A DNA stretch of 64,000 nucleotides from Pullulanibacillus sp. KACC 23026 (GTDB lineage: Bacteria > Bacillota > Bacilli > Bacillales > Sporolactobacillaceae). The DNA is taken from NCBI RefSeq assembly GCF_029094525.1, contig NZ_CP119107.1, positions 1,116,001 through 1,180,000 on the forward strand, read 5' to 3'. Under the pieces are notes generated by a model. That model worked only from the letters and a program-made list of their open reading frames with translations. It ran no database searches and was not told the origin of the DNA. The translations under genes were made by a program, and so were the position numbers. This document shows positions 1 to 9,737 of the stretch, piece by piece; the first letter of the stretch is position 1; each line of letters starts with the position of its first letter.

Positions 1-1774
1 TGAGCTGTTTAAACAACAACTGTCAGGAGAACGCGTAAGTTTTGACGAAGAGGAAGACCGTTATTTTTTAAATATCCTTGATGATGCGGCTGTGTGGGAC
101 CGTTTTAAGTTGGTCCAACAGTCGGCAGATAGTTATACCATTTCCAAACGAACTAAGGAAGGGTGTAGCTGGTTAAATGCCGTAACGGGTCAACGTGCTG
201 AAGGTCTTCTCTATGCTGGAAGCGAAAATGGGGGTCTTGCAGTTGGCTTTAGACATTTTTGGCAAAAGCATCCTTCATCATTAGAGGTGAGCGGAATGGC
301 GGAGGATAGGGCTGAAATGAAAATCTGGTTTTGGTCGCCAAATGGAGAGGCGATGGATCTGCGCCATTACGATACAGAAACCCACTTAATCTCCTCCTAT
401 GAAGGCTTTGAAGAAATGCGCAGTACGCCTTATGGGATTGCCAATTCGAGTGAGCTCATGATCCATTGTTTTACACAGACCCCATCACAAAATGAGTTAA
501 AAGATTTGATTCACCAGAAGGAAAATCCACCAATCTTAGTCTGTACGCCTAATTATTATCATGAAGTCAAGGCGTTCGGGGCTTGGAGTCTTGAGAACCG
601 TGAGACAAAGGCGCTTGAGCAAATTGAAGAGCAATTGGATGCCGCTTTTGATTTTTATCAAAATGAGGTTGAACAACGCCGCTGGTATGGCTTCTGGAAC
701 TATGGGGACGTCATGCATACCTATGATTCGACTCGCCACACTTGGCGATATGATATTGGTGGCTTTGCCTGGCAAAACACGGAATTGGTTCCTAATATGT
801 GGCTTTGGTATATGTTTTTAAGATCTGGCAGAGCGGATGTCTTTCGAATGGCAGAGGCTATGACGAGGCATACAAGCGAAGTCGATGTGTATCATTCTGG
901 AGAATATGCGGGATTGGGTTCGCGCCATAATGTCGTTCACTGGGGCTGCGGGTGTAAAGAAGCGAGAATATCAATGGCCGGACTGCATCGTTTTTATTAC
1001 TACCTAACTGCCGACGAACGGATTGGGGACATTATGGATGAAGTGATCGATGCCGATTATACAACGGTTCATATGGATCCGATGCGCGCTTATTTTCCAA
1101 AGGATGAGTTTCCTACTCACACGAGGGTAGGTCCTGATTGGGCAGCCTTTGTTTCAAACTGGATGACACGGTGGGAACGTTACGAGGATACGGACTATCG
1201 CGATAAAATTTTGACAGGTATTGAATGCTTGAAAAACATGCCGTTGAAAATGAAAGCTCTTGCTACCTATGGTTACGATCCTAAAAGCGGACAAATTTTT
1301 GATATGGGTGAGTTTTCCGGTGGGCACCTGGCGATTTGTATGGGCGAGCCTCAAGTATGGATTGAGCTTGCAGGGCTCATAAACGACCCTGAGTGGGAAG
1401 AGATGCTGATCGAAATTGGTGAGTTTTACAATCTTCCAAGAGAAGAGAAAGCCCAACTTACAGGAGTCGACTTTAATAAAGGCAGTTATTCTTGGCCGAT
1501 GTTTTCCACTGGAATCACCGCCTATGCCGCAATGAAGCGACAAAACGAGCAGCTCGCTGAGTTAGCATGGGACATTCTTTTGAAGGACCGGGCTGGCAGC
1601 AGTTCCATGTCAGAATCTCTCCAGTCTGTTGAAGAAAACGAGTTTGTGAGACCTATTAAAGAAATTCCATGGGTTACAACGAATACGGTCTCCCAGTGGA
1701 CCTTAAATGCGATTATGTGTCTAGAGTTTATTGGAAAATCTTTGAGCACTGAAAAGGAAGTTACACAGGGGTGA
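1..1774 (+). CDS. YetA/PcRGLX-like exo-rhamnogalacturonan lyase, 5' end outside window
   Basis: The reading frame is open from the first bases, so the gene begins upstream and only about 590 C-terminal residues are visible; the GTG at 92 is internal. The residues around the window's 700-1000 bases (WYGFWNYGDVMHTYD, DIGGFAWQNTE, HNVVHWGCGC) fit the catalytic alpha/alpha-barrel part of the PcRGLX/YetA family, which removes disaccharides from rhamnogalacturonan I by beta-elimination. B. subtilis YetA is about 857 residues, so roughly a third is missing here. It starts a co-directional run with a rhamnogalacturonan acetylesterase only 7 bp downstream, which supports a role in pectin breakdown. 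Cellular location cannot be judged because the N-terminus is absent. Family assignment is by remembered motif similarity; substrate is inferred from context. Confidence 0.8.
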   Translation, partial: ELFKQQLSGERVSFDEEEDRYFLNILDDAAVWDRFKLVQQSADSYTISKRTKEGCSWLNAVTGQRAEGLLYAGSENGGLAVGFRHFWQKHPSSLEVSGMAEDRAEMKIWFWSPNGEAMDLRHYDTETHLISSYEGFEEMRSTPYGIANSSELMIHCFTQTPSQNELKDLIHQKENPPILVCTPNYYHEVKAFGAWSLENRETKALEQIEEQLDAAFDFYQNEVEQRRWYGFWNYGDVMHTYDSTRHTWRYDIGGFAWQNTELVPNMWLWYMFLRSGRADVFRMAEAMTRHTSEVDVYHSGEYAGLGSRHNVVHWGCGCKEARISMAGLHRFYYYLTADERIGDIMDEVIDADYTTVHMDPMRAYFPKDEFPTHTRVGPDWAAFVSNWMTRWERYEDTDYRDKILTGIECLKNMPLKMKALATYGYDPKSGQIFDMGEFSGGHLAICMGEPQVWIELAGLINDPEWEEMLIEIGEFYNLPREEKAQLTGVDFNKGSYSWPMFSTGITAYAAMKRQNEQLAELAWDILLKDRAGSSSMSESLQSVEENEFVRPIKEIPWVTTNTVSQWTLNAIMCLEFIGKSLSTEKEVTQG

Positions 1775-1781
1775 GAGGACA

Positions 1782-2549
1782 TTGAGCCAATCAGAAAGGC
1801 CACTTACACTTTTTCTTGCAGGGGATTCAACGGTCGCGGATTATCCTGATCACCAGGCGCCGATGGCAGGTTGGGGGCAAATGCTAGGAAACGACTGTTC
1901 TGATCAACTTGTTATTCGGAATTTCTCCTTATGTGGAAAGAGCTCCAAAAGCTTTATTGAGGAAGGGTATTTTCAGAAGATGATGGATGAAGTCAAGGAA
2001 GGGGATTACCTTCTGATTCAGTTCGGTCATAACGATGAAAAGGCTGAAGGGACAAAGCCATTTACCTCCTTTAAGGGATATTTGACCCGTTATATCGAAG
2101 CCGCACGAGACAAAGGGGCGACTCCCATTTTGCTAACTCCTGTTCAGCGCCGCCATTTCGACGAAACTAATAAATTGCTTCAGACCCACGGTGACTACCC
2201 GGATGCCGTGAGAGAACTGGCAGAGGAGCAAATGGTGCCTTTGATTGATTTAACAATCAAAACAAATGAATGGCTAGAAAAATTAGGACCTGGACCATCA
2301 AAATCACAATTTGTTTGGTTTGGCCCGAATGAACATCCAAATTACCCAGAAGGTATTCAGGATAACACGCATTTTCATCAACGCGGGGCGAGAGCTGTTG
2401 CCAAGCTTGTGGCGGAAGGACTGCTTGAGACAGGGCTCCCTTTGACCAAATGGCTGAAAATAGAGGAACTAGTTCATGAAGAACCAGAAGGAGGTAAAAA
2501 GGATAATGATGATCGGGGAGAATCATTTTCATTACTCTTTGAGTTATAG
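1782..2549 (+). CDS. yesT: Rhamnogalacturonan acetylesterase, SGNH hydrolase (YesT/RhgT-like)
   Basis: SGNH/GDSL esterase that removes acetyl groups from rhamnogalacturonan so that lyases can act. The nucleophile block is FLAGDSTVADY (Ser near residue 16), the block III Asn is in QFGHNDE, and the C-terminal Asp/His pair is DNTHFHQRGA. It starts at TTG 1782 behind GAGAGGA, 7 bp after the upstream lyase stop. There is no signal peptide, so it is predicted cytoplasmic, as for B. subtilis YesT. At 255 residues it is about 20 longer than YesT: after KWLKIEELV it carries a charged tail that overlaps the start of the next gene. The tail may be recently acquired read-through sequence. Function is confident at family level; deacetylation of rhamnogalacturonan is supported by the neighbours. 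Confidence 0.88.
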   Translation: MSQSERPLTLFLAGDSTVADYPDHQAPMAGWGQMLGNDCSDQLVIRNFSLCGKSSKSFIEEGYFQKMMDEVKEGDYLLIQFGHNDEKAEGTKPFTSFKGYLTRYIEAARDKGATPILLTPVQRRHFDETNKLLQTHGDYPDAVRELAEEQMVPLIDLTIKTNEWLEKLGPGPSKSQFVWFGPNEHPNYPEGIQDNTHFHQRGARAVAKLVAEGLLETGLPLTKWLKIEELVHEEPEGGKKDNDDRGESFSLLFEL

Positions 2550-3198
2550 CAATCCGCTCCAATCAGAAGAAGATGTTAAAGCATTTAGGCTTGAGGGAGA
2601 GGCGGCGATAACCTTTCCCTTAAATAGGATGCGAATGGAGAATAAGTTGGATCCTGCGGAGGGACAAAAATCCAATTTTGTCTATTGGTGTCCTGAGGAA
2701 TTCCCTTCAAATATAGCGGTTACTTGGGATTTTTGGCCGATTGCTGAACCGGGTCTTTGCATCCTCTTTTTTGCGGCAAAAGGTAGACAGGGAGAGGATT
2801 TATTTGAATCCCGTTTAAAAAAGCGTCATGGAATCTATGATGAGTATCATCACGGCGATATGGATGCTTTTCATGTCTCCTATTTCCGTAGAAAAGAACC
2901 GGATGAACGAACCTTCCATACTTGTAATTTACGGAAAAGCTATGGCTTTCATTTGGTTACTCAAGGGGCAGACCCCATTCCGTCTGTCCATGATGCAAAA
3001 GGTCCCTATTCTATTGAATTGCTGAAGTATGAAGGGATGGTTACTTTTTCCATTAATGGATTGACTGTTTTTAGCTGGGAGGACGATGGGCAAACTTATG
3101 GCCCCCTTCTTTCAGGAGGAAAAATTGGGTTTCGTCAAACCTCTCCGCTAATTGCGGAGTATGCCAACTTGAAAGTTTATGAAATAAGTAAGAAATAG
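2506..3198 (+). CDS. yesU: YesU-like DUF1961 protein
   Basis: Beta-sandwich, concanavalin-like protein of the DUF1961/YesU family, about 230 residues (B. subtilis YesU is 220). The sequence is rich in aromatic residues typical of a carbohydrate-binding jelly roll (YWCPEEFPSNIAVTWDFWPI, HGIYDEYHHGDMDAF, GGKIGFRQTSP). The start is set at ATG 2506 because AGGAGGT at 2489-2495 lies 10 bases upstream; an in-frame ATG at 2476 has no ribosome site. The gene therefore begins inside the 3' end of the acetylesterase gene, and the two are probably translationally coupled. No signal peptide. Biochemical activity of YesU is not established; position in a rhamnogalacturonan operon is the main clue. Confidence 0.85.
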   Translation: MMIGENHFHYSLSYSNPLQSEEDVKAFRLEGEAAITFPLNRMRMENKLDPAEGQKSNFVYWCPEEFPSNIAVTWDFWPIAEPGLCILFFAAKGRQGEDLFESRLKKRHGIYDEYHHGDMDAFHVSYFRRKEPDERTFHTCNLRKSYGFHLVTQGADPIPSVHDAKGPYSIELLKYEGMVTFSINGLTVFSWEDDGQTYGPLLSGGKIGFRQTSPLIAEYANLKVYEISKK

Positions 3199-3295
3199 GA
3201 TTTGCTGCAAGAGGACTCGTCTCTCGTTAACAAATTGTCTTCGAAAAACGACTCCTCACTATGCCCTTAAAATGATTTCAAAGGATGTCATGAAA

Positions 3296-4540
3296 ATGGA
3301 ACCGATCTTGTTAAGAAAACTGGATATAAGTGATGCCGGGTTGCGCACTAAAATGCTAGTTGGTGATTTAGACAGTGATGGCCGTATGGAACTATTAATG
3401 GTTCAAGCCAATGGAGGAATTGATGACCGCTATGTCCCTCATCAGGTTCAATGCTTAACCGCCTATGATTTAGAGGGACGTCTCCTTTGGCAAAGAGGAA
3501 CGCCTGATCCAGAAGCAGGGGGGCCAGGTTCGGATTATCCGGCACAAATCTATGACATTGATGGAGATGGAAACAATGAGATTTTGTGTGTCATGGAGAA
3601 GAAATTCAGAATAATAGAGGGGGCTACTGGTGCAATCAAAAAGGAGTATGATTTGCCGGACCCTGAGGCACATGATTGCATAATTATCGCGAATCTCTCT
3701 GGAAATAACTTCCCGCAAGATATCATCTTGAAAAATCGCTACCACAAAATGTGGGCTTTAGATAATGCCTTTAATTTATTGTGGACTTATGAAGGAAATA
3801 TCGGTCATTATCCTTGGGTTTATGATTTTAATCAGGATGGTCGAGATGAGGTTATGGCCGGCTATGATTTTTTAACAGCTGATGGAGAAAAGCTTTGGTC
3901 CTGTCAAAAATTAGAGGACCATGCTGATTGTATTTTGGTTGCGGATGTCGATGGCTCGGGAAATAGGCGGCTCATCATTGGCGGTAGTGTGACAGTCATG
4001 TATGACTCTAATGGAAAAGAGTGCTGGCGCTACGAGGGTTCAATCGAATCACAGCATGTTGCTGTTGGAAAATTCAGAGGCGATCTGCCCGGACTGCAAA
4101 TTGCGGGTCTGGACCGGATTATTCGCGGGCATGGCGGAAATCAAAATGGCAAAGATGGATTGTTCCTTTTAGATGCTAACGGAAAAGAGCTTTGCAAAGA
4201 GGATCGACAAACAAAGGGCTGGCTGACAATCATTGAAACGATCCGTCACTGGGACTCTAATGATCTTGATTATATATTGGCTTATAGAAGAGGGGACGGT
4301 GTTCTCCCTGGTCTCTACGATGGTTTCCTAAATCCCATTGTGACATTTCCGGTTGACGGTTATGTTGGGCATGCCGATCTATTAGGAAGAGGCGAAGAAC
4401 AAGTGATTATTTATAATCACGAAACAGCCTGGATCTTCTCTAGAAAGGATGGCGACCTTAGTAAGCCTTCATCAAAGGGAGTCCTCCCTCAAAGCAAGAG
4501 GCTTTATAACTCCACCCTTTATCCTGGTTGTGAGTATTAA
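3296..4540 (+). CDS. FG-GAP/VCBS-repeat beta-propeller protein of the rhamnogalacturonan cluster
   Basis: About 414 residues with repeated calcium-binding, FG-GAP-like blade motifs: GDLDSDGRMELL, DIDGDGNNEIL, DFNQDGRDEVM, DVDGSGNRRL. Such propellers occur in PL11 rhamnogalacturonan lyases, and this protein may be a lyase-related or sugar-binding propeller, but the PL11 hallmark regions seen in the 7078-8904 gene are not obvious. No secretion signal. ATG 3296 has AAGGA about 10 bases upstream; ATGs at 3290 and 3272 are alternatives. The 97-bp gap to the previous gene holds no clear terminator, so it is probably in the same transcript. I do not recognise an equivalent in the B. subtilis yes cluster. 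Function unknown beyond fold. Confidence 0.75.
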   Translation: MEPILLRKLDISDAGLRTKMLVGDLDSDGRMELLMVQANGGIDDRYVPHQVQCLTAYDLEGRLLWQRGTPDPEAGGPGSDYPAQIYDIDGDGNNEILCVMEKKFRIIEGATGAIKKEYDLPDPEAHDCIIIANLSGNNFPQDIILKNRYHKMWALDNAFNLLWTYEGNIGHYPWVYDFNQDGRDEVMAGYDFLTADGEKLWSCQKLEDHADCILVADVDGSGNRRLIIGGSVTVMYDSNGKECWRYEGSIESQHVAVGKFRGDLPGLQIAGLDRIIRGHGGNQNGKDGLFLLDANGKELCKEDRQTKGWLTIIETIRHWDSNDLDYILAYRRGDGVLPGLYDGFLNPIVTFPVDGYVGHADLLGRGEEQVIIYNHETAWIFSRKDGDLSKPSSKGVLPQSKRLYNSTLYPGCEY

Positions 4541-4580
4541 GGAAGTTGAATTAACGACTTAAGTTTTGTGAGGTGATGAA

Positions 4581-7052
4581 GTGGACCGTCTGAAAAGAGA
4601 GTTTTTGGATCCATCAAATGAGTATTCTGCGATGCCGTTTTGGTTTTGGAATGATGATCTATCTAATGAAGAAATCATACGACAAATCCATGACTTTCAC
4701 TCAAAAGAAATTCATGGATTTGTCCTGCATCCTCGCCTAGGTTTACCAAAATCAATCCCTTATTTATCAGAAAAATTCATGGGTTTTGTTGAGACGGCGG
4801 TGACTGTTGCTGCAAAGCTTGGGATGCAAGTCATTCTCTATGATGAAGCGATGTATCCTTCAAGCTCAGCTAATGGGCTTGTGGTGAAGAAGAATCCCGA
4901 ATATGCAAGCCGCGGTTTGAGAATGGTTGAAGTTCCTTGCCGCGAAGGACAAAACAGAATCTTATTTGATGATTTATCACAAGGCGAAACCCTTTTATCC
5001 ATTCAAGCTATTAATAAAATAGGCGATGAGATTCAAGCAGAAAAGACCGTTGTTTTAATTCCTGAAGAGATGACGGCTGAATTTACTAAACCTGATGCGG
5101 GTGACTGGTCCATTGTCGCTTTTATTGAGACGTTCACAATGGGGACGATCAGAGGCATTCACTGGGGGCAAGACGACGGTGAACCTGATGCGCCACGCTC
5201 AGCAGACTTGCTTAACCCGGATGCTGTTCGCAGTTTCATAGAATTGACCCATGAAAAATATTATGAACGATTAGCGGACCATTTTGGCAAAACCATTATA
5301 GCCATGTTCACGGATGAGCCTGATTTGCTCGGAAGAAACCATCTTAAGGGGCTAATGCCTTGGACACCCGGTTTCATGGAAGATTTTATTCAGAGTGGTC
5401 TTCATGAAACGAACCTCCCACTCCTTTGGTTTTCGGGACTCGAGGGGGCGTCCGACAGTGTCCGGAAAAAGTATCATGATGCGGTTCGGAAACGATTAAC
5501 CGCCACTTTCTATAAGCCGCTTTCTGATTGGTGCGCCTATCATGGCATTGCTTTAACCGGTCATCCGGCAGAAAGCGATGACATTGGTCTTCTTGATTAC
5601 TTTCAAATCCCTGGGCAAGATGTCGTGTGGCGGTTTATTGCCCCTGAGGATAATTTAGGTGTAAAAGGTTACCACAGCACGCTTGGAAAATGTTCTGCTG
5701 ATGCGGCTAGACATCGCGGGAGAAGAAGGAACCTGAATGAAGTTTTTGGTGTGTGTTCTAAACTCAAAGGCTGGGATCTGACAGCGGATGAAATGAAGTG
5801 GTATTTAGATTGGTTGTTCGTCAGGGGAGTGAATCTAATTACACCTCACGCTTTTTACTATTCGATCAGGAATGAACGCCGTAATGAGCGTCCGCCTGAT
5901 GTTGGTCCGAATAACATTTGGTGGAGCGATTATGCGCTTTTTTCTAGATATATCAAACGCATGAGCTGGCTTATGACCGATAGTACAAACCAGACAGAAG
6001 TGGCGGTTCTTGCACAGGAAGCTTTCTTACCTTGGAAATCCGTTCAACCTTTGTTTGAAAATCAAATTGAGTTTAATTACTTAGAAGAAGCTTTATTAAA
6101 ATCAAATACAAAGCTAGTAGAAGGCAAGCTTCACATTATGAATCAAACTTACTCTATTGTGATCATTGAAGGTGGCTCCCGTTTTGACAGTCAGACATGG
6201 AAAACCCTGCAAACATTTATAGAACAAGGCGGAACCGTTCTTCAGATCGAAGAAGAAAACTCGAGAAATCAAGTCGAGATTGGACAAATCAAGGTTTCTT
6301 CGGAACAAAGTTTACCAGGCAGGATTAATCAAGTTCTTCAACTTAAGACCCGTCTTACTCCTGCTTCTTCTTCTTTAAGAATGAGCCATCTGGTTAAGGG
6401 AAATGTCCATTATTATGTATTGGTTAATGAGGGGGAAATGGATTACAAAGGGAGTTTCTTTTCAGAAATTCAAGGGAAGACAGAAGTTTGGTACCCATGG
6501 ACAGGGGACATCGAACCAGCGGTTACATATGAGCAGGGGAAAGGAAACGCTATTGAAGTCTTCGTTCATCGCCGTGAAGCGATTTTAATTGCAATTGATC
6601 CTTCACAGGAGCAAGCAGTGATCCCTGTCGCAAAACAGGTCAGGTGTAAAACAGAAGATCTCTCATTTGGCTTTCAGCTCGAAGCCATACCTGGCAACAC
6701 ATTTAGAGCCATTAATCAATTGTTGCCATGGAATCAATGGGATGGAATGACTTATTTCTCTGGAACCTTAACTTATGTAAAAGAATTTGTGGTTGAGCAT
6801 CTTGAAGATTATTCCAAGATCGAAATTGACTTAGGCGAGGTCTATGAAATGGCACGTGTCTGGATCAACGGTATGGAGGTTGGGGTGCAAATGTGGGCAC
6901 CCTACAAGTTTTCCATTAAAGAATACTTAATAACGGGGACTAATCAAGTCAAAATGGCAGTTACGAACAGTTTAGCCAATCGTTATGATCACGTTTCTTT
7001 ACCATCAGGGTTAGCCGGTCCAGTTAGTTTAAATTATTTTAAACAGAAATAA
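4581..7052 (+). CDS. Glycoside hydrolase, GH106-like (putative alpha-L-rhamnosidase)
   Basis: A large 823-residue glycosidase starting at GTG 4581 behind AGGTGA. The N-terminus (MPFWFWND, then VILYDEAMYPS near residue 90) and the acidic motif MFTDEPD near residue 245 fit the (beta/alpha)8 barrel of GH106-like enzymes. The last 150 residues form a galactose-binding-like beta-sandwich (ARVWINGMEVG, APYKF). GH106 members are alpha-L-rhamnosidases, which would suit removal of rhamnose from rhamnogalacturonan oligosaccharides made by the neighbouring lyases. No signal peptide, so a cytoplasmic role. It lies 40 bp after the propeller gene and 25 bp before the PL11 lyase, within the operon. The family call is from motif recognition; a GH2-type activity cannot be excluded. 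Confidence 0.75.
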   Translation: MDRLKREFLDPSNEYSAMPFWFWNDDLSNEEIIRQIHDFHSKEIHGFVLHPRLGLPKSIPYLSEKFMGFVETAVTVAAKLGMQVILYDEAMYPSSSANGLVVKKNPEYASRGLRMVEVPCREGQNRILFDDLSQGETLLSIQAINKIGDEIQAEKTVVLIPEEMTAEFTKPDAGDWSIVAFIETFTMGTIRGIHWGQDDGEPDAPRSADLLNPDAVRSFIELTHEKYYERLADHFGKTIIAMFTDEPDLLGRNHLKGLMPWTPGFMEDFIQSGLHETNLPLLWFSGLEGASDSVRKKYHDAVRKRLTATFYKPLSDWCAYHGIALTGHPAESDDIGLLDYFQIPGQDVVWRFIAPEDNLGVKGYHSTLGKCSADAARHRGRRRNLNEVFGVCSKLKGWDLTADEMKWYLDWLFVRGVNLITPHAFYYSIRNERRNERPPDVGPNNIWWSDYALFSRYIKRMSWLMTDSTNQTEVAVLAQEAFLPWKSVQPLFENQIEFNYLEEALLKSNTKLVEGKLHIMNQTYSIVIIEGGSRFDSQTWKTLQTFIEQGGTVLQIEEENSRNQVEIGQIKVSSEQSLPGRINQVLQLKTRLTPASSSLRMSHLVKGNVHYYVLVNEGEMDYKGSFFSEIQGKTEVWYPWTGDIEPAVTYEQGKGNAIEVFVHRREAILIAIDPSQEQAVIPVAKQVRCKTEDLSFGFQLEAIPGNTFRAINQLLPWNQWDGMTYFSGTLTYVKEFVVEHLEDYSKIEIDLGEVYEMARVWINGMEVGVQMWAPYKFSIKEYLITGTNQVKMAVTNSLANRYDHVSLPSGLAGPVSLNYFKQK

Positions 7053-7077
7053 GGTAAACGAAAGGAAGGATAGGTTT

Positions 7078-8904
7078 ATGACTCCAAATCAAAGAGAAAT
7101 TGAGAACAAGTTTCCCGCACGGCAAATGGAATACTTAAAAAGAGGGCTTATCGCCATTAGGGTTGAAAATGGTGTGTTTATTGCTTGGCGCCTGCTCGGG
7201 ACAGAGCCTTTGGAAACGACTTTTAACTTATACAGAGATAATCAACTCATTAATGAAGTACCGATTGCAAAAAGCACCAACTCTCTCGATCCGGATGGTT
7301 GTTTAGCTTCAACTTATACGGTTTGTGCCGTTGTTAATGGGGCCGAGCAAGAGTTATCTGATCCGGTCAGTGTTATGGAAACGAATTATTTACATGTGCC
7401 TCTACAAAAGCCTAAAGGCGGGACGACACCGGATGGCATTGACTATACTTACAGTGCTAATGATGCTAGTGCGGCAGACGTTGATGGTGATGGGGAATAT
7501 GAAATTGTTTTAAAATGGGACCCAACTAACTCTCACGATAATGCGCATAAAGGTTATACAGGAAATACGTATTTAGACGCTTATAAATTAGATGGAACAC
7601 GACTTTGGCGAATTGATATGGGGAGAAATATCCGTTCAGGTGCCCATTACACCCAGTTTATGGTCTATGACCTAGATGGTGATGGAAAGGCAGAACTCGC
7701 AGTAAAGACGGCTGATGGAACTGTTGACGGATTAGGGCAAGTGATCGGTGACCCGGAAGCGGATTATCGTAATGAAGATGGTTTTATTATTAATGGACCC
7801 GAGTATTTCACTATTTTTGAAGGTACGACAGGTAAAGCGTTGATTACTACGGATTATGACCCTCCGCGGGGAGATGTAAAGGATTGGGGGGACAGTACTG
7901 GAAATCGAGCAGACCGTTTTTTAGCCTGTATCGCTTATTTAGACGGGGTAAGACCGAGTGTGGTGATGTGCCGAGGCTATTACACCCGTTCCGTCCTTGT
8001 TGCGTACAATTGGCGTGATGGAGAGTTAACGAAAATTTGGCGGTTCGATAGTGATGACCCGGGTAATAGTGATTATGCCGGCCAAGGCAATCATAGTGTT
8101 AGTGTTGCAGACGTTGATGGAGATGGTAAGGATGAAATCATTTATGGCTCCTGTGTCATCGACCATGATGGAACCGGGCTGTATTCAACTAAGCTTGGGC
8201 ATGGAGATGCGATGCATGTCGGCAATCTTGATCCGACCCGACCTGGATTAGAAGTTTTTCAGGTCCATGAAACGCCTTCTGAAAAGGGGGTAGAACTCCA
8301 TGATGCCGGGACAGGAGAGATTCTTTGGGGAAAATCATCTACTCATGATGTTGGCAGAGGAACATCAGGAAACATCGATCCAAGATACCTAGGTGAACAG
8401 TATTGGGCAGATGGAGTTCTATATAATAATAAGGGTGAAAAAATAAGTCGAAATGTTCCGTCCTCAACGAATTTTGCCATCTGGTGGGATGGAGATTTGT
8501 TAAGAGAGCTCCTTGATAAAAACCGAGTGGATAAATGGGATTATATCAATGAAACAACAGTCAATTTGTTAACAGCAGAAGAATGTGAGTCGAATAACGG
8601 GACGAAGGCAACACCGTGTTTGCAGGCCAACTTATTTGGAGACTGGAGAGAGGAAGTCGTCTGGCGTACAAAAGATAGTACCGCGCTTCACATCTACACA
8701 ACGACAGACGTGACCGACTACAAATTGCATACCCTTATGCATGATTCTGTCTATCGTCTTGGTATTGCTTGGCAAAATACGGCCTATAATCAGCCGCCTC
8801 ATACGAGCTATTATCTTGGAGTCGGCATGGAGACAGCTCCAAAACCTCATATTTACGTGGTTAAATCTAAGGAATTAGAAGGGAAAGAATCACCATTATG
8901 GTAG
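7078..8904 (+). CDS. yesX: Rhamnogalacturonan lyase, PL11 family, intracellular YesX type
   Basis: 608-residue polysaccharide lyase of family PL11, an eight-bladed calcium-bound propeller that cleaves rhamnogalacturonan I. Calcium-loop motifs are visible in order: DVDGDGEYEIVLKWDP (near residue 140), DLDGDGKAELAVKTADG (near 200), DVDGDGKDEI (near 345), and the conserved end region NLFGDWREEVVWRT and HDSVYRLGIAWQNTAYNQPP. B. subtilis has a secreted endolyase YesW (with signal peptide, 620 residues) and a cytoplasmic exolyase YesX (612 residues). This protein has no signal peptide and matches YesX in length, so an exo-acting cytoplasmic enzyme is most likely. Its stop overlaps the next start by 7 bases. 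No YesW equivalent is in the window. Confidence 0.9.
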   Translation: MTPNQREIENKFPARQMEYLKRGLIAIRVENGVFIAWRLLGTEPLETTFNLYRDNQLINEVPIAKSTNSLDPDGCLASTYTVCAVVNGAEQELSDPVSVMETNYLHVPLQKPKGGTTPDGIDYTYSANDASAADVDGDGEYEIVLKWDPTNSHDNAHKGYTGNTYLDAYKLDGTRLWRIDMGRNIRSGAHYTQFMVYDLDGDGKAELAVKTADGTVDGLGQVIGDPEADYRNEDGFIINGPEYFTIFEGTTGKALITTDYDPPRGDVKDWGDSTGNRADRFLACIAYLDGVRPSVVMCRGYYTRSVLVAYNWRDGELTKIWRFDSDDPGNSDYAGQGNHSVSVADVDGDGKDEIIYGSCVIDHDGTGLYSTKLGHGDAMHVGNLDPTRPGLEVFQVHETPSEKGVELHDAGTGEILWGKSSTHDVGRGTSGNIDPRYLGEQYWADGVLYNNKGEKISRNVPSSTNFAIWWDGDLLRELLDKNRVDKWDYINETTVNLLTAEECESNNGTKATPCLQANLFGDWREEVVWRTKDSTALHIYTTTDVTDYKLHTLMHDSVYRLGIAWQNTAYNQPPHTSYYLGVGMETAPKPHIYVVKSKELEGKESPLW

Positions 8905-9548
8905 AGACTTATCCAAGCGTTTGCTTAGCGAGTGATTCGACGTGTCAAACTTATTCCAAGGAGGCAGCTCCGCAGGCTGGTTGGGGGCAATTTATAAGTC
9001 AGTATTTTACCGACACTATCTCATTTTTTAATCATTCAATTGGCGGGAGGAGCTCGAAAACCTTTGTGGAAGAAGGGCGTCTTGATGCTATTGTGGATGA
9101 GATAAAAGAGGGAGACTATTTATTGATTCAAATGGGTCACAATGACTCCACTCTTTCGAAGCCTGAAAGATACACCGACCCTTTCACTGCTTACAAAAAG
9201 TATTTAAGAATGTATGTAGATGGCGCCCGTGAAAAACAAGCCATTCCTATTTTAATGACGCCTGTTGGCCGTCTGCACTATGAGAATGGCGAATTTATTA
9301 ATGACTTCCCTGATTACTGTGAGGCAATGAAGCAAGTGGCAGAAGAGGAGGAGGTCCTTCTCATTGATCTCATGTCTCTGAGCTTAGCGTATTATGAATC
9401 TATTGGTTATGGCGAGGCTAAAACCTTGTTTATGGTTTCGTTTAACGGAACAGACCATACTCATTTTACGGAGAAAGGTGCCGACGCCATTGCTTGCCTC
9501 GTCTCACAAGCAGTCAAAAGGCTTGAATTGAACCTATCCTTTAAATGA
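8898..9548 (+). CDS. yesY: Rhamnogalacturonan acetylesterase, second copy (YesY-like)
   Basis: 216-residue SGNH esterase, the size of B. subtilis YesY (217). It is a distant paralogue of the 1782-2549 gene. Nucleophile block CLASDSTCQTY keeps the catalytic Ser but has Ser in place of the usual Gly of GDS. The other blocks are GGRSSKTFVEEG, QMGHNDS and DHTHFTEKGA with the Asp/His pair. No signal peptide. The ATG overlaps the end of the PL11 lyase by 7 bases, indicating translational coupling and the same order (yesX-yesY) as in B. subtilis. Expected role is deacetylation of rhamnogalacturonan oligosaccharides inside the cell; division of labour with the first esterase is unknown. Confidence 0.88.
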   Translation: MVETYPSVCLASDSTCQTYSKEAAPQAGWGQFISQYFTDTISFFNHSIGGRSSKTFVEEGRLDAIVDEIKEGDYLLIQMGHNDSTLSKPERYTDPFTAYKKYLRMYVDGAREKQAIPILMTPVGRLHYENGEFINDFPDYCEAMKQVAEEEEVLLIDLMSLSLAYYESIGYGEAKTLFMVSFNGTDHTHFTEKGADAIACLVSQAVKRLELNLSFK

Positions 9549-9737
9549 GACCCCAGTGATTAAAGGGAAGCTAGTACTTGAGCCATATGAGTTTCGTGTC
9601 ATTGGAATGCTCCAAAACTAATATAGCTGTGAGGACTCTGCCAAATTCTTTTAATAATCTCTGACATGGCAGCCTTATAATGTGATAATATATTATTAGA
9701 ATATTTTTGATTATTCAAGGGGTTTGGAGGGTCTTTT

